Part shown: positions 1 through 8,313 of the stretch, piece by piece
How positions within the stretch are numbered: the stretch's first letter is position 1
Layout: every line of letters begins with the position of its first letter
NCBI RefSeq assembly: GCF_004341505.2
Contig: NZ_SLYP02000002.1
Location: 1-64,000 of the forward strand
Direction of reading: 5' to 3'
Source of the DNA: Sphingomonas sp. JUb134
GTDB lineage: Bacteria; Pseudomonadota; Alphaproteobacteria; Sphingomonadales; Sphingomonadaceae
DNA length: 64,000 bases
Position numbers and translations under genes: made by a program
Notes under the pieces: generated by a model
What the model saw: only the letters and a program-made list of their open reading frames with translations
Databases searched by the model: none
What the model was told of the DNA's origin: nothing

Positions 1-1838
1 AGAACCTCACGTCGGGCATGACCCAGGCGAACAAGTTCGACGATCAGCCCAAGTTCAATTCGGGCTATTCGGTCGGCACGTTCACCAACGCCGACGGTGG
101 CGTGACGTACGGCTTCGCGGACGGGACCAACGCGTTCGATACCCGCCAGGGCATCTCGAACCTCGCATTCACGCCGACGCGGACCGCCGGGTTCGACAGC
201 AGCATGAGCCGGGCGCTCTCGGACGGGCAGACGCACACCCAGTCGCTCCGCAGCGCGGCATCGCAATCCTGGAACGCTACGGCGACGACGGCGACGGATC
301 TGTTGACGGCCGCTGAGCATCGGCGTGGTAGTTCGACCGAGACGGGGTCGGGGTTCAATAACAGCATCACCAGAATGACGGAGGCATCTCGGAGCCTTTC
401 CACCGGACTGAGCAATCGCTTTGGTCTTAGTGAGTCCGATGCACAGCAAGTCGCCCGTGCTTCGCAGACCACAGGCGACGCGAACGCCGGCATAGAAGTT
501 CTTAAGAAGTTGTGGGGCGTCACCGGAAGGGCTGGCCTCAGCGGTAAAATCGCATCGATCGCGACCGAAAATACGAACAGGACGCTGTCGGCCGATAACG
601 CCTACGGGGAATTACAAGACTACATTACAAAGGAAACTAACTCGACGCAGGCCCGGGCAGCACGCGACGAATTCATGCGTGAATCTAGCACGAGCGGAGA
701 TAGCGAGGTTCGGTCGCTGTCGCAGAAGCTGGGCGTCAGCGTCGGGGAATCGCGGTCGGCGTCGTTGGAAGCAACTCGAGCCGAAGAGACGTTCCAGCGG
801 GTCAGCAACGATGTCAGGGAGGCCTCGGCGCGGGGCTGGTCGCTCAATCGGAACGAGAGCCAGGAGTTTGTCGTGTATGCCCAGGAGCGGCTTCTCGGCG
901 ACGACACGCTGTCGCAGTTCGGGTGGACGCCAGGCATGGTCATGCCGCGCACGCCGCAACAGGAACAGGTGCGCGATATCCTGCTTGGCGAATTCATGGA
1001 GCGCCGCGTCGCATCGGTCCGCGACGAACTGGGTGTAAGCGTGCCTGAGCGTCTGTCGGGGCAGTTGCATGGCCCCGCATCGGCGACCCCGGGTGCGGTA
1101 AACCAATGGGGCAACCAGCGCGCAGCCGGTGTCAGGGCACAAGGACCGGACGTGTCGATCCGCGAAAGTTCGCGCGATCTCGACTTGGCCGGCAATGTCG
1201 CAGACGCGATCCCGAATGCGTCAGCGCGCATCACCCGTGGTGCATTCGAGGTCGGCAACGGTGTCGACGAGGCGAGAGGGACGGCGGGTCAGCTAGGTGA
1301 CCATGTCCAAGAGCGCAATGATGCGTGGATCACGACGACACTTCCCGGTGTTGAGGGCGCGCGCAACTGGGTCCGTGACAATCTCGGGATCGGAGCTGGC
1401 ACCAGCCATGTTTACGAAGTCCCGCGCGGTGAACGTGCGATGCTGCCGATTTCGGGGCGGCTGAGTTCGGGAATGGGTGGTCGGATCGACCCGGTCACTG
1501 GCGAGCCCGGACGGCATCACCGAGGGGTGGATATTGCCGCGCCAGCAGGGACGGAGATCCGCGCACCTGCATCGGGCCAGGTCATCCGAAACGACTTCCA
1601 GGCCAACGGGGCCGGCAATTATGTGGTCCTGCAGCACGGCGACGGGTCGCAGAGCAAATACTTCCACATGCAGGATCGGTCTGGCTTCCAGGTCGGCAGC
1701 ACGGTCGAAGCTGGGGCGGTGATCGGGCGTGTTGGCAGCACCGGGAAATCGACCGGTTCGCACCTTCATTATGAATTATGGAAGGATGGCGCTCCGGTCG
1801 ATCCGAGGCGGTTCCAGCTTAGGAATGGCCGGGAGTGA
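1..1838 (+). CDS. traG: TraG C-terminal part with M23 peptidase domain (partial)
   Basis: C-terminal part of a TraG-type mating-pair protein of an F-like type IV secretion system. The frame is open from the first bases and no start is visible, so the membrane-spanning N-terminal half lies outside the window. The roughly 610 visible residues are polar, Ser/Thr/Ala-rich and without strong membrane segments, as expected for a periplasmic tail. The last ~130 residues form an M23 (LytM-like) endopeptidase: the HxxxD zinc motif (His codon at 1518, Asp codon at 1530) and the HxH pair (HLHYE, codons 1761-1769) are present, so cleavage of peptidoglycan cross-links is predicted. The TraG name rests on this architecture plus traI and traD elsewhere in the window; the peptidase call is the firmer one. 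Confidence 0.8.
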   Translation, partial: NLTSGMTQANKFDDQPKFNSGYSVGTFTNADGGVTYGFADGTNAFDTRQGISNLAFTPTRTAGFDSSMSRALSDGQTHTQSLRSAASQSWNATATTATDLLTAAEHRRGSSTETGSGFNNSITRMTEASRSLSTGLSNRFGLSESDAQQVARASQTTGDANAGIEVLKKLWGVTGRAGLSGKIASIATENTNRTLSADNAYGELQDYITKETNSTQARAARDEFMRESSTSGDSEVRSLSQKLGVSVGESRSASLEATRAEETFQRVSNDVREASARGWSLNRNESQEFVVYAQERLLGDDTLSQFGWTPGMVMPRTPQQEQVRDILLGEFMERRVASVRDELGVSVPERLSGQLHGPASATPGAVNQWGNQRAAGVRAQGPDVSIRESSRDLDLAGNVADAIPNASARITRGAFEVGNGVDEARGTAGQLGDHVQERNDAWITTTLPGVEGARNWVRDNLGIGAGTSHVYEVPRGERAMLPISGRLSSGMGGRIDPVTGEPGRHHRGVDIAAPAGTEIRAPASGQVIRNDFQANGAGNYVVLQHGDGSQSKYFHMQDRSGFQVGSTVEAGAVIGRVGSTGKSTGSHLHYELWKDGAPVDPRRFQLRNGRE

Positions 1839-2073
1839 AGATGAAGGCGAAAGCCATTACTATTGCAATAAACACAAAGAAAAGCTTTGCATGTGAGTTG
1901 TCGCTCACTTCGGGTGGCTCAAATTCATCGTGTCTAGTGGCTTCAGCCAATGCCTCCCGGCCTACATGCGTCATTTGATCGTACATGTTGCTAGGATTGA
2001 TATATCCGTTTGAAGACGAGCCACCGATTGGGAACCGATCCCAGTCCATCTGGCCAGGTTCGTGGTTCAACAT
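1819..2073 (-). CDS. Small single-span membrane protein, unknown function
   Basis: An 84-residue protein with a polar, Asn/Asp-rich N-terminal two thirds and one hydrophobic segment near the C terminus (about residues 63-79, FFVFIAIVMAFAFIF). It is convergent with traG and overlaps its last 20 bases. A GGAAGGAGCG ribosome site lies just upstream of the ATG at 2073, which supports expression. I do not recognise the family. Position next to traG suggests a plasmid-transfer accessory protein, but that is inference only. Confidence 0.6.
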   Translation of the reverse strand: MLNHEPGQMDWDRFPIGGSSSNGYINPSNMYDQMTHVGREALAEATRHDEFEPPEVSDNSHAKLFFVFIAIVMAFAFIFTPGHS

Positions 2074-2189
2074 GGCCGCTCCTTCCTCAATCCGTGGCTG
2101 ACCGTGCTGGTCAGAATTAGGCTTGCAAAGCCTAGCATATCGGATTGAGTTTGGCGAGGATTTTCACCCGTACTGACGGAGTGGGCACG

Positions 2190-2546
2190 GTGGAGCAGGA
2201 CGGCGAAAACCCGCGCACGATCGAACGCTACGAGGCGCTGCTGCGCGAGCATCTGCTGTTCTACGATGCGCTGCGTCTGCGCGAGCGCCGGCCGAGGAGC
2301 GCGGCGCAGCGCCAGTTCCAGGACGTGGCGTGGGGGAAGGCCGCGCCGGTCACCGATCACGAGTGCGCCTATGTCTGGCACCTGAAGGCGCGCGGGATCG
2401 CGCCGTTCAACACGCCGGCGCCGGCACCGCATATCGACGACGTGATGGCCGGATTCGACGTCGGCGCGCGGCCGGTGAGTGGCGACGTCGGCACGAAATG
2501 GGATAATGCCTGGCGCGAGTATCGTGGTGGCCGGGAGTTCTTCTAA
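2190..2546 (+). CDS. Hypothetical protein upstream of SRAP gene
   Basis: About 118 residues, charged, without signal peptide or membrane segment. I chose the GTG at 2190 because an ACGGAG ribosome site lies 7 bases upstream; TTG at 2145 and GTG at 2181 in the same frame are alternatives. It ends 26 bases before the probable start of the SRAP gene and runs the same way, so the two are probably co-transcribed. No catalytic motif was recognised. Confidence 0.6.
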   Translation: MEQDGENPRTIERYEALLREHLLFYDALRLRERRPRSAAQRQFQDVAWGKAAPVTDHECAYVWHLKARGIAPFNTPAPAPHIDDVMAGFDVGARPVSGDVGTKWDNAWREYRGGREFF

Positions 2547-2572
2547 CCTGGGCACGATGAAGGAGCCGATCG

Positions 2573-3238
2573 ATCTGCAACCGATATCGCCTGAGCGCCA
2601 AACAGGCCGCGGTGATGCGGGCGGTCGGATTCGAGCCGCCTTATCCCGAGGACGAGACCTACCCGGTGCCGCGCGAGATCTTCCCGACGGGCAAGAAGAC
2701 AGCGCGCTACGGACTGGTCGTCAGGCGGGCAGGGGAGGGTAACCGTCCGCTCGAACCGGTCGCGATGGAATGGGGCTTCCCGACCAAGGTAGCGAGCAAG
2801 CGCGACCCGGCGGTCAAGCTGGACAAGTTCGTCACCAATGCGCGGAATCTCGCATCGTCGATGTGGAAGCCGTCGATCGCGAATCCCGATCGGCGCTGCC
2901 TGGTCCCGTTCACGCACTTCGCCGAGCCGCATCCCGACGGCGGGACGGGCGACGATGGCAAACCCCGCCAGATGTGGTTTTCGCTGCCCGACCAGCCCAT
3001 CGCCTTCTTCGCCGGTCTGTGGCGGCCGACCGAGCGCGGCGATGCCTATGCCTTCTGCACCACCTCTCCCAACGCCACCGTCGATCCCTGGCATCCCAAG
3101 GCAATGCCGGCGATCCTTCACCCTCGCGATTTCACGGCATGGCTCGACGGCAGCTATGAAGACGCCCTGAAGCTCGTCCGCCCCTATGAGGGCGAGATGA
3201 GCGCGCAGGAGGCAACTCCCGATGGCGGCGCGACGTGA
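2573..3238 (+). CDS. SRAP-family DNA-protein crosslink protein (YedK/HMCES-like), ATC start
   Basis: SRAP proteins cap abasic sites in single-stranded DNA through a thiazolidine bond made by the residue-2 cysteine. The first in-frame ATG/GTG (2612) would leave out that cysteine. Reading back gives ATC-TGC-AAC-CGA-TAT-CGC at 2573, encoding x-C-N-R-Y-R, the usual SRAP N terminus, with an AGGAG site 7 bases upstream and an in-frame stop at 2558. I therefore propose the rare start codon ATC at 2573 (221 residues). Downstream family landmarks are VAMEWGF, TNARNLASS, RCLVPFTHFAE with the catalytic Glu, and HPKAMPAIL with the catalytic His. The alternative is a start-codon mutation that has silenced the gene. 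Likely role: repair of DNA entering or replicating as single strand. Confidence 0.85.
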   Translation: MCNRYRLSAKQAAVMRAVGFEPPYPEDETYPVPREIFPTGKKTARYGLVVRRAGEGNRPLEPVAMEWGFPTKVASKRDPAVKLDKFVTNARNLASSMWKPSIANPDRRCLVPFTHFAEPHPDGGTGDDGKPRQMWFSLPDQPIAFFAGLWRPTERGDAYAFCTTSPNATVDPWHPKAMPAILHPRDFTAWLDGSYEDALKLVRPYEGEMSAQEATPDGGAT

Positions 3239-3282
3239 ACCGGGCTAAGGCCGGTCCAATCATTCACCACCGGGACGTGTTC

Positions 3283-3564
3283 ATGACGACGACATCCGAT
3301 CTGGCCGAACAGCTCTCCAATACCCATGGCCTCGCAAAGGCGGACGCCAGGAAGGTCATCGATGCGATCCTTGCGAACATCACCGCGGCTGTCGCGACCG
3401 GCGAGGAAGTCAGCCTCAACGGGTTCGGCAAGTTCAAGCTGAAGGACACCCCAGAGCGCCAGGGGCGCAACCCGTCGACGGGCGAGGCGATCACGATCGC
3501 GGCGTCACGCAAGCTGACGTTCGCGCCGGCGAAGGCGGTCCGCGATCGGATGAACGGCAAGTGA
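3283..3564 (+). CDS. HU-family DNA-binding protein
   Basis: A 93-residue HU/IHF-type protein that bends DNA as a dimer. It shows the N-terminal helical dimerisation region (DLAEQLSNTHGLAKADARK), the GFGKF turn, and the DNA-binding arm with GRNPSTGE and the conserved intercalating Pro, followed by the RKLTFAPAKAVRD C terminus. The ATG at 3283 gives the standard HU length; the frame stays open upstream to 3235. Plasmid HU copies may affect replication or transfer complexes, but nothing in the sequence shows which. Confidence 0.9.
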   Translation: MTTTSDLAEQLSNTHGLAKADARKVIDAILANITAAVATGEEVSLNGFGKFKLKDTPERQGRNPSTGEAITIAASRKLTFAPAKAVRDRMNGK

Positions 3565-3570
3565 TAAACG

Positions 3571-3594
3571 GGCCAGGGTTTTAGAACGCTGGCC
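3571..3594 (+). terminator. Possible hairpin terminator after HU gene
   Basis: GGCCAG (3571-3576) pairs with CTGGCC (3589-3594) across a 12-base AT-rich loop, 7 bases after the HU stop codon. There is no T-run after the stem, so termination is only a guess. Confidence 0.3.
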
Positions 3595-3611
3595 TAAACT
3601 GAGGGGACTTC

Positions 3612-3764
3612 ATGGCCGATACCGCAGCCGACTACCGCGCGAGGGCAGCGGCCGACCTTGCCGAGGCCCAGCAGCTCGTTCTGCCCCATGCTAGGGACCG
3701 TATGCTGCATTCGGCCGATCGCTGGTCGAAGATGGCTGATGCGGCCGATCGCCGTGTCCGGTAA
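3612..3764 (+). CDS. Small Ala/Arg-rich protein (50 aa)
   Basis: Begins at ATG 3612 with a GAGGGGA ribosome site 5 bases upstream. The product starts MADTAADYRARAAADLAEAQ and ends DRWSKMADAADRRVR, an amphipathic helical pattern I associate with short uncharacterised proteins common in sphingomonads. Function unknown. Its stop overlaps the probable GTG start of the next small gene. Confidence 0.5.
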   Translation: MADTAADYRARAAADLAEAQQLVLPHARDRMLHSADRWSKMADAADRRVR

Positions 3765-3933
3765 CGAAAGCACGACGGTCGCGCTCGACGTGGCTAACTG
3801 GTCAGCGGTCCAGGCAATGGTCGAGCGTCTCGACGACAGGGCTGTGATAGCGATCTACGAGCTGGCCGAAGGCGCTGGTCCGGTCGCGGACCTCGCGGCC
3901 GCACAGATGGAAAAACGCAACCTCGACTATTGA
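3754..3933 (+). CDS. Small hypothetical protein (59 aa)
   Basis: Starts at GTG 3754 (MSGNESTTVALD...), overlapping the preceding 50-residue gene by 11 bases; ATG 3739 in the same frame is an alternative. The product is acidic and mostly helical (WSAVQAMVERLDDRAVIAIYELAEG). No known motif. The overlap suggests a two-gene unit. Confidence 0.45.
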   Translation: MSGNESTTVALDVANWSAVQAMVERLDDRAVIAIYELAEGAGPVADLAAAQMEKRNLDY

Positions 3934-4060
3934 GCCAAGTTAAGAGTTCGGCCGCTGGTTAAGCCGCTGTTGCCAAGCCGGCACAAGCCACGTTCCTGTT
4001 GTTCCTGTCAGTTAGAGAAGACACGTTCTTCGCCAAGTAGACATGACACCGTCTGGTAGC

Positions 4061-4108
4061 AGCGGGGGCAGCGTGGAGCCATCCAAACAGCGCAGCGCTG
4101 CCCCCGCT
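4061..4108. repeat. 13-bp perfect inverted repeat
   Basis: AGCGGGGGCAGCG (4061-4073) and CGCTGCCCCCGCT (4096-4108) are exact inverted copies separated by 22 bases. It could form a strong hairpin. A role as terminator, recombination site or transfer origin cannot be told apart from sequence alone. Confidence 0.7.
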
Positions 4109-4191
4109 GATGCGATGAACTTGCGGCTCCTGCCCCCGGACCCGCTGCGCCAGCAGCGGGCTCGGTCACGCCAGTTTTCGAGCGCTCGAGC

Positions 4192-4259
4192 TTTCCCGAA
4201 ACTCCGTCTCCGACGCCGCATTTCGGGAAAAGGCAATCGGGAACATATTTCGGGAAAAT
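4192..4259. repeat. Cluster of TTTCGGGAAA sites, copy A
   Basis: TTTCCCGAAA at 4192-4201, then TTTCGGGAAA at 4221-4230 and 4248-4257. Bases 4219-4259 closely match the reverse complement of 51982-52022, including the 27-base spacing of the two sites and an AATCGGGAACA between them. Copy A is in the backbone; copy B is near the right end of the 41-kb unit. The function is not known to me; a protein-binding or recombination site is possible. Confidence 0.7.
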
Positions 4260-4449
4260 CAGCCCCGGACCCGCAAGGCGTAGCCGGTTTGCGACCCAGG
4301 ATCTCGATCGCCGTTCGTTTGAGGGAAAGGAGATGACCACCAAGCGGGGGCGTGGTAGCCCTCAGCTATGCCAGCACCGAAGCGCGACGCGCTTCGCACT
4401 CTATGCGTGGGAACCGCTGAGCCTCCGCCAAAGCAGGCGCGGGACCGGC

Positions 4450-4830
4450 CTATCTTGGTTGAGCGGCTTCCAACTGGCGCAGCAGCCGGTGAGCATCGAA
4501 CGGCTTGGGGAGGAAGGTGGTCTGAGGCGGTAGCTCGCTGTCCGGGATATGGAGATTGCCCGACACCACGAACAACACCGTCGGCGGAAACCGCTCGCGG
4601 ACGTAGTGGGCGAGCTTCACGCCATCCATCGAGCCCGGCATCTGCACGTCGGTCAGGACGGCGCGGACCTCCTTGTGGTGGTCGAGGATGCGGATCGCGT
4701 CGTCGGCGTTCTCGGCCTCGAACACCCGCCACCCGGCGGCCTCGAAGAAGTCCACCAGATCGAAGCGGATCAGGGCTTCGTCCTCCACGATCAGGATCGT
4801 CTTGGTGCCGATCGGCGTACTCTGGCCCAC
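4450..4830 (-). CDS. Single-domain response regulator
   Basis: A 126-residue receiver domain with no output domain. The acidic pair is at VEDEA (residues 15-18), the phospho-acceptor Asp at LTDVQMPG (residue 61) and the conserved Lys in LPKPF (residue 109). It starts 2 bases after the stop of the HWE kinase gene, so the kinase is its likely partner. CheY-like regulators paired with HWE kinases often act in stress or light signalling in alphaproteobacteria; the actual signal here is unknown. Confidence 0.9.
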   Translation of the reverse strand: MGQSTPIGTKTILIVEDEALIRFDLVDFFEAAGWRVFEAENADDAIRILDHHKEVRAVLTDVQMPGSMDGVKLAHYVRERFPPTVLFVVSGNLHIPDSELPPQTTFLPKPFDAHRLLRQLEAAQPR

Positions 4831-4832
4831 GC

Positions 4833-6614
4833 TTACTTCCCGGTCACGATTGCGGCGTCTCCGAGCCGCGCTTCCAACTGAAAAACCAAACCTTCCGGCC
4901 GGTAGTCGGTTGCGGCCTGCCCCCGGAAATATGATCGAAGCGACCGCTCGATGAGGGTGGACCCGAAACCCTTCCGTTTCGGTAACGATACTTCTGGCCC
5001 TCCCCGCTCCTCCCAGCGCAACGCGAAGCGGGCGTCGGCATCATCGCCTTCGACGGTCCAGGTCAACGCGACCGTCCCGTTGTCGTTGGACAGCGCGCCA
5101 TATTTGCTCGCGTTCGTCGCCAGTTCGTGAAGCGCGAGCGCGAAGGCCATCGTCACCTCCGGTTTGAGCGTCACCGAGGGTCCGTTGATCAGGATGCGCC
5201 GGCCGATCAGGCCATGGGGCGCGAGCGCGCGCTTCGTCAGTTCGCAAAGATCGGCTGACCGCCATGACTTGCCCGTCAGCACGTCCGTTGCCGCGCCGAG
5301 CGCCGCGAGGCGGGCGGACAGGTCATGGCTGGCCGTCTCGGTATCCGGCGCGTTGCGGAGCGTCTGCTGGGCGACGGACTGGATGACGGCCAGGACGTTC
5401 TTGAGGCGATGTGCCAGCTCGCCGTTCATGAGCTGCATGTCGTTCTCGACGCGCTTCCGCTCCCGGAAGTCTCGCGTCACCGTGCCGTAGCCAATCAGCG
5501 CGCCGTCCGCGTCGGTGATGGGGAACACCGAGTAGAGCGCGGGGATCGGCTCGCCCGTGCCGAAATGGCGGAAGTCGATCTCGCCCGCCCAATGACCATC
5601 GCGCGCGACGGCCGGCAGCACCTCGTTCGCGACCTTCGCAGCCTCCTCCGGCATCAGGAAGTCCGCGATGGACAGCGAGCCGGCATCCGCCCCCCCCTCC
5701 AGGCCCACCATCCGCCGGGCGGCGTCGTTGATGTAGAAGACGGTCCCGTCCGTCCGCACCATCCCCACGAAGTCGTTGCTGTTCTCCACCAAGCGCACGA
5801 AACGGTCGCGCTCCTCCTCGCTGGCGCGAAGGTCGCTGATATCGCGCGAGACGGACAGGATGCGTGCGGGCCGACCGTCCGCGCCGGGGATCGGGCTGAC
5901 CGCGACATGCCACCATTTGACCGTGCCCCGCATGGTCGCGGCTTGACCGATGAAGCTGCGGCTTTGCCCGGCCTTGGCGGCGGCAATGGCCGCTCGCGCT
6001 TCGTCATTGCCCTTGTCCCGCCAGAAGTCGGGCCAGGGGCACCCGGCGATGGCGTTGAAGTCGCTCACCTCCATCACCTTCTGCCCGCCTTCCGACATGA
6101 AGGTGAGACGGGCATCGAGATCGAGAATCTTGATGCAGTCGGTGGAGCTGGAAAGCACGCCCGAGAGGAAGGCTTCGCGTTCGGCGAACCGAGCCAACGC
6201 ATCATCCTTCTCCACGGTGAGCCGGCGCGCGCGCGCGAACGCGGCGCGCAGTTCGGCTGCGAAGACGGCGATCCCGGCCGCTACCAGCACGAACAGGATG
6301 CTGCCGATCCATTGGGCGTCCGTCAGCCACAGGGGCTCGCGCGCGTTCCCGATCGATAGGCCGGCGACGACCCCGGCAAGGACGCCGGCATAGACCCCCG
6401 ATCCCCTACCCAGCACGAGGCCGATCGCCAGCACGACCGGGATGAACAGCAGCCAGGGGACGATCGAGCTGATGACAAGCGCACGGAATAGTCCGACGAC
6501 GACGATCAGGACCGTCGCGGCGGCGTAGCGGGCTGGGGTGGAGATCGGATGGCGGAACGACCACGACAGCAGGCGATCGACAAAGGGCAAGGTCTTGGTG
6601 TTCGGCATGTCCAA
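4833..6614 (-). CDS. HWE-family sensor histidine kinase with two PAS domains
   Basis: A 593-residue membrane kinase. Residues ~30-125 hold several hydrophobic segments. A first PAS domain spans about 151-265 and a second about 273-388. The HWE H-box is ELAHRLKNVLAV with His402, followed by the N-box HELATNASKYGALS and the family W-x-E feature (LRWEERGGP). It should autophosphorylate and pass phosphate to the adjacent single-domain regulator downstream. The 5' side is bounded by an IS1202-type element, which may have moved or replaced its original promoter. Confidence 0.92.
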   Translation of the reverse strand: MDMPNTKTLPFVDRLLSWSFRHPISTPARYAAATVLIVVVGLFRALVISSIVPWLLFIPVVLAIGLVLGRGSGVYAGVLAGVVAGLSIGNAREPLWLTDAQWIGSILFVLVAAGIAVFAAELRAAFARARRLTVEKDDALARFAEREAFLSGVLSSSTDCIKILDLDARLTFMSEGGQKVMEVSDFNAIAGCPWPDFWRDKGNDEARAAIAAAKAGQSRSFIGQAATMRGTVKWWHVAVSPIPGADGRPARILSVSRDISDLRASEEERDRFVRLVENSNDFVGMVRTDGTVFYINDAARRMVGLEGGADAGSLSIADFLMPEEAAKVANEVLPAVARDGHWAGEIDFRHFGTGEPIPALYSVFPITDADGALIGYGTVTRDFRERKRVENDMQLMNGELAHRLKNVLAVIQSVAQQTLRNAPDTETASHDLSARLAALGAATDVLTGKSWRSADLCELTKRALAPHGLIGRRILINGPSVTLKPEVTMAFALALHELATNASKYGALSNDNGTVALTWTVEGDDADARFALRWEERGGPEVSLPKRKGFGSTLIERSLRSYFRGQAATDYRPEGLVFQLEARLGDAAIVTGK

Positions 6615-6706
6615 AGCTCAAATAGGGACATGAGCGCCCCCGCCCGCCCCCACACGCTGATAGCATGGTGCGAGCTGAGGGCGAGAGGTCCCGCAAGCCG
6701 GTAGGG

Positions 6707-8307
6707 TGTGGGGCTGCTTTTCCCGATCAACGATCGTTTTCGAGACGCTGGCGGGCACGCCATCCGGTCATCCCGTCTGCCGGCGGACATATTCGCCCAA
6801 GCCGCGGGCAACGAGCTCATCATCGGAAAGGCGAGGGCCTCGCTTCAGGCGCTGATTGCCCAGTTTGCGGCGATCCAACTTTGGCCCAGGGGGGACGGGC
6901 GAGGGGGCCTTGAACATCCCGCCGGGCTGAGCGGTACGGGCGGGCTCGTTGTTGTTGCGCTTCGCGTGGTGCGGCTGCACCTGCTGGATGGCGTGGGCGA
7001 GCGCCAAGGCAGCGTCGAGATGCTTGTTGTCGACCACCGGCGCCTGGTTCACCCGGCGCATCTTGTCGAAGACCCGATAGGGGAGCACCTCGCGCTCATG
7101 CTGGATCTCGAGCCGGCCATCAGGATACTCGCACACATCCACCTTCTTGCGGGCGAGACCCTGTGTGACCGGGGTCGGCTCCAGGATGAACATCGCCTTA
7201 TTGTAGTGGAGGGTGAGGGCACCGGTGACGGTGCGCTGCTCGCGCCAGACCATCTCGGCTTCGAGGTTCTCGTGGATGGCCAGCGGTCGGTGTAGATCGC
7301 GCGGGTCGAAGGGCGCCTTGGCGAACCGTTGGTTGTGCTGCGCCATGTAGGAGGGGAGGAAGGCGTTGGCTTGGTCGATGGTGTCGATGCGGTGAAGCCG
7401 CATCGCCTTGACGAGTCGATCCTGCAACGTGGCATTGGCGCGCTCCACGCGGCCCTTCGCCTGCGGCGAGTTCGCGCAGATCAGGTCGATATTCAGCCGT
7501 TCCAGCGCGCGTCCAAGATGGGTCATGCCGTCGCCGTTCGCCGAGGCCGTGTTGTTGCGGAACGCGCTGTGCTTGTCCGTATAGAAGGCGACCGGCTTAC
7601 CGTGCCGTTCGAGGTACGTCCGCGTCGCGCGCATGTAGGAGAAGGTGCTTTCGCTCTCGACCATCTCGAGGTGCATCAGTTCGCTCGTGGCGTCGTCGAT
7701 GAATACCAGGAGCGTGCATTGCGGGCCGCGGTCCTCGAACCACCAATGCTTCGAGCCGTCGACCTGGACCAGCTCGCCGCGACACTCGCGCCGATAGCGG
7801 GGTTGGTACGGGCGAGGGCGCCTGGCGGCGCGGTCTTTCCAAAGGCCGGCTTCCATCATGATCTGCCGCAGCGTCTCGCACGACAGGCCGAGGCCGTGGC
7901 GTTCGGCGAGATATTCGCGCGCGAGCGTCGGCCCGAAGTCGGCATAGTTTTCTCGCACCAGCGCGACCACCTCGGCGCGAAAGGCATCGCTGTAGCGCCG
8001 ATTGCTTGGCCGCCCGCGCTTGCGCGACACGAGGCCCGCAGCGCCTTCCTGTCGAAGGCGATCGAGCAGCCGGTAGATTTGCCGCCGCTGGAGGCCCAGC
8101 AGCTCCATCGCGTCCGGGATCCGGATTTCGCCACGGTCCAGCCGCATCAGCGTGTCGAACCGGCTCACCTCGGCAGCACTCATTGTCAGCACCGTCATCG
8201 CTTGCACATCCTCGCTGCCGAGGATGGCCATGACACCGGCGACCCGCTGGCACTCGTTGTGCCTTTTCTATCTAGCGGAGGAGTGTCATTTCTACTTAGC
8301 ACCTACA
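6707..8307 (-). mobile_element. IS1202-type (ISNCY) insertion sequence
   Basis: The transposase gene lies close to both proposed ends. The right end reads inward TGTAGGTGCTAAG from 8307 and carries two related subterminal motifs (TAGAAATGACAC, then TAGAAAAGGCAC). The left end is uncertain; the only TGT close to the stop codon is at 6707 and it does not match the right end well, so the left boundary may be degraded. Six bases outside the right end sits a dif-like site, in line with the reported preference of IS1202-family elements for dif/pdif sites. Confidence 0.6.
6768..8198 (-). CDS. IS1202-group (ISNCY) DDE transposase
   Basis: An N-terminal helix-turn-helix region (IPDAMELLGLQRRQIYRLL) is followed by a DDE core: Asp in VQVDGSKHWWF, Asp in FYTDKHSAF and Glu in AKGRVERANATLQD. 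A basic C-terminal tail follows. I prefer ATG 8198 (MTVLTMSAAEVSRFD) because a GAGG site precedes it; the frame extends to ATG 8231. The length fits the family and no internal stop is seen, so it may be active. Confidence 0.85.
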   Translation of the reverse strand: MTVLTMSAAEVSRFDTLMRLDRGEIRIPDAMELLGLQRRQIYRLLDRLRQEGAAGLVSRKRGRPSNRRYSDAFRAEVVALVRENYADFGPTLAREYLAERHGLGLSCETLRQIMMEAGLWKDRAARRPRPYQPRYRRECRGELVQVDGSKHWWFEDRGPQCTLLVFIDDATSELMHLEMVESESTFSYMRATRTYLERHGKPVAFYTDKHSAFRNNTASANGDGMTHLGRALERLNIDLICANSPQAKGRVERANATLQDRLVKAMRLHRIDTIDQANAFLPSYMAQHNQRFAKAPFDPRDLHRPLAIHENLEAEMVWREQRTVTGALTLHYNKAMFILEPTPVTQGLARKKVDVCEYPDGRLEIQHEREVLPYRVFDKMRRVNQAPVVDNKHLDAALALAHAIQQVQPHHAKRNNNEPARTAQPGGMFKAPSPVPPGPKLDRRKLGNQRLKRGPRLSDDELVARGLGEYVRRQTG

Positions 8308-8313
8308 CCTGTT

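Larger units (their letters stand above)
3934..4449. other. Non-coding stretch with repeats between small genes and regulator
   Basis: No convincing gene is seen in these 516 bases. They hold a 13-bp G/C-rich inverted repeat (4061-4108) and three TTTCGGGAAA sites (4192-4257), both listed separately. A good ribosome site (AAAGGAG) precedes ATG 4333, but the 66-residue frame that follows runs into the 3' end of the response-regulator gene on the other strand and looks like no known protein. Confidence 0.5.

Noticed and set aside
6768..8198. The IS1202-type transposase as the mover of the 41-kb unit
   Set aside because: Both ends start TGTAGG, but the inner motifs of the IS end (TAGAAA...CAC) do not match the TGCTYRC array, so the shared six bases alone are too weak.
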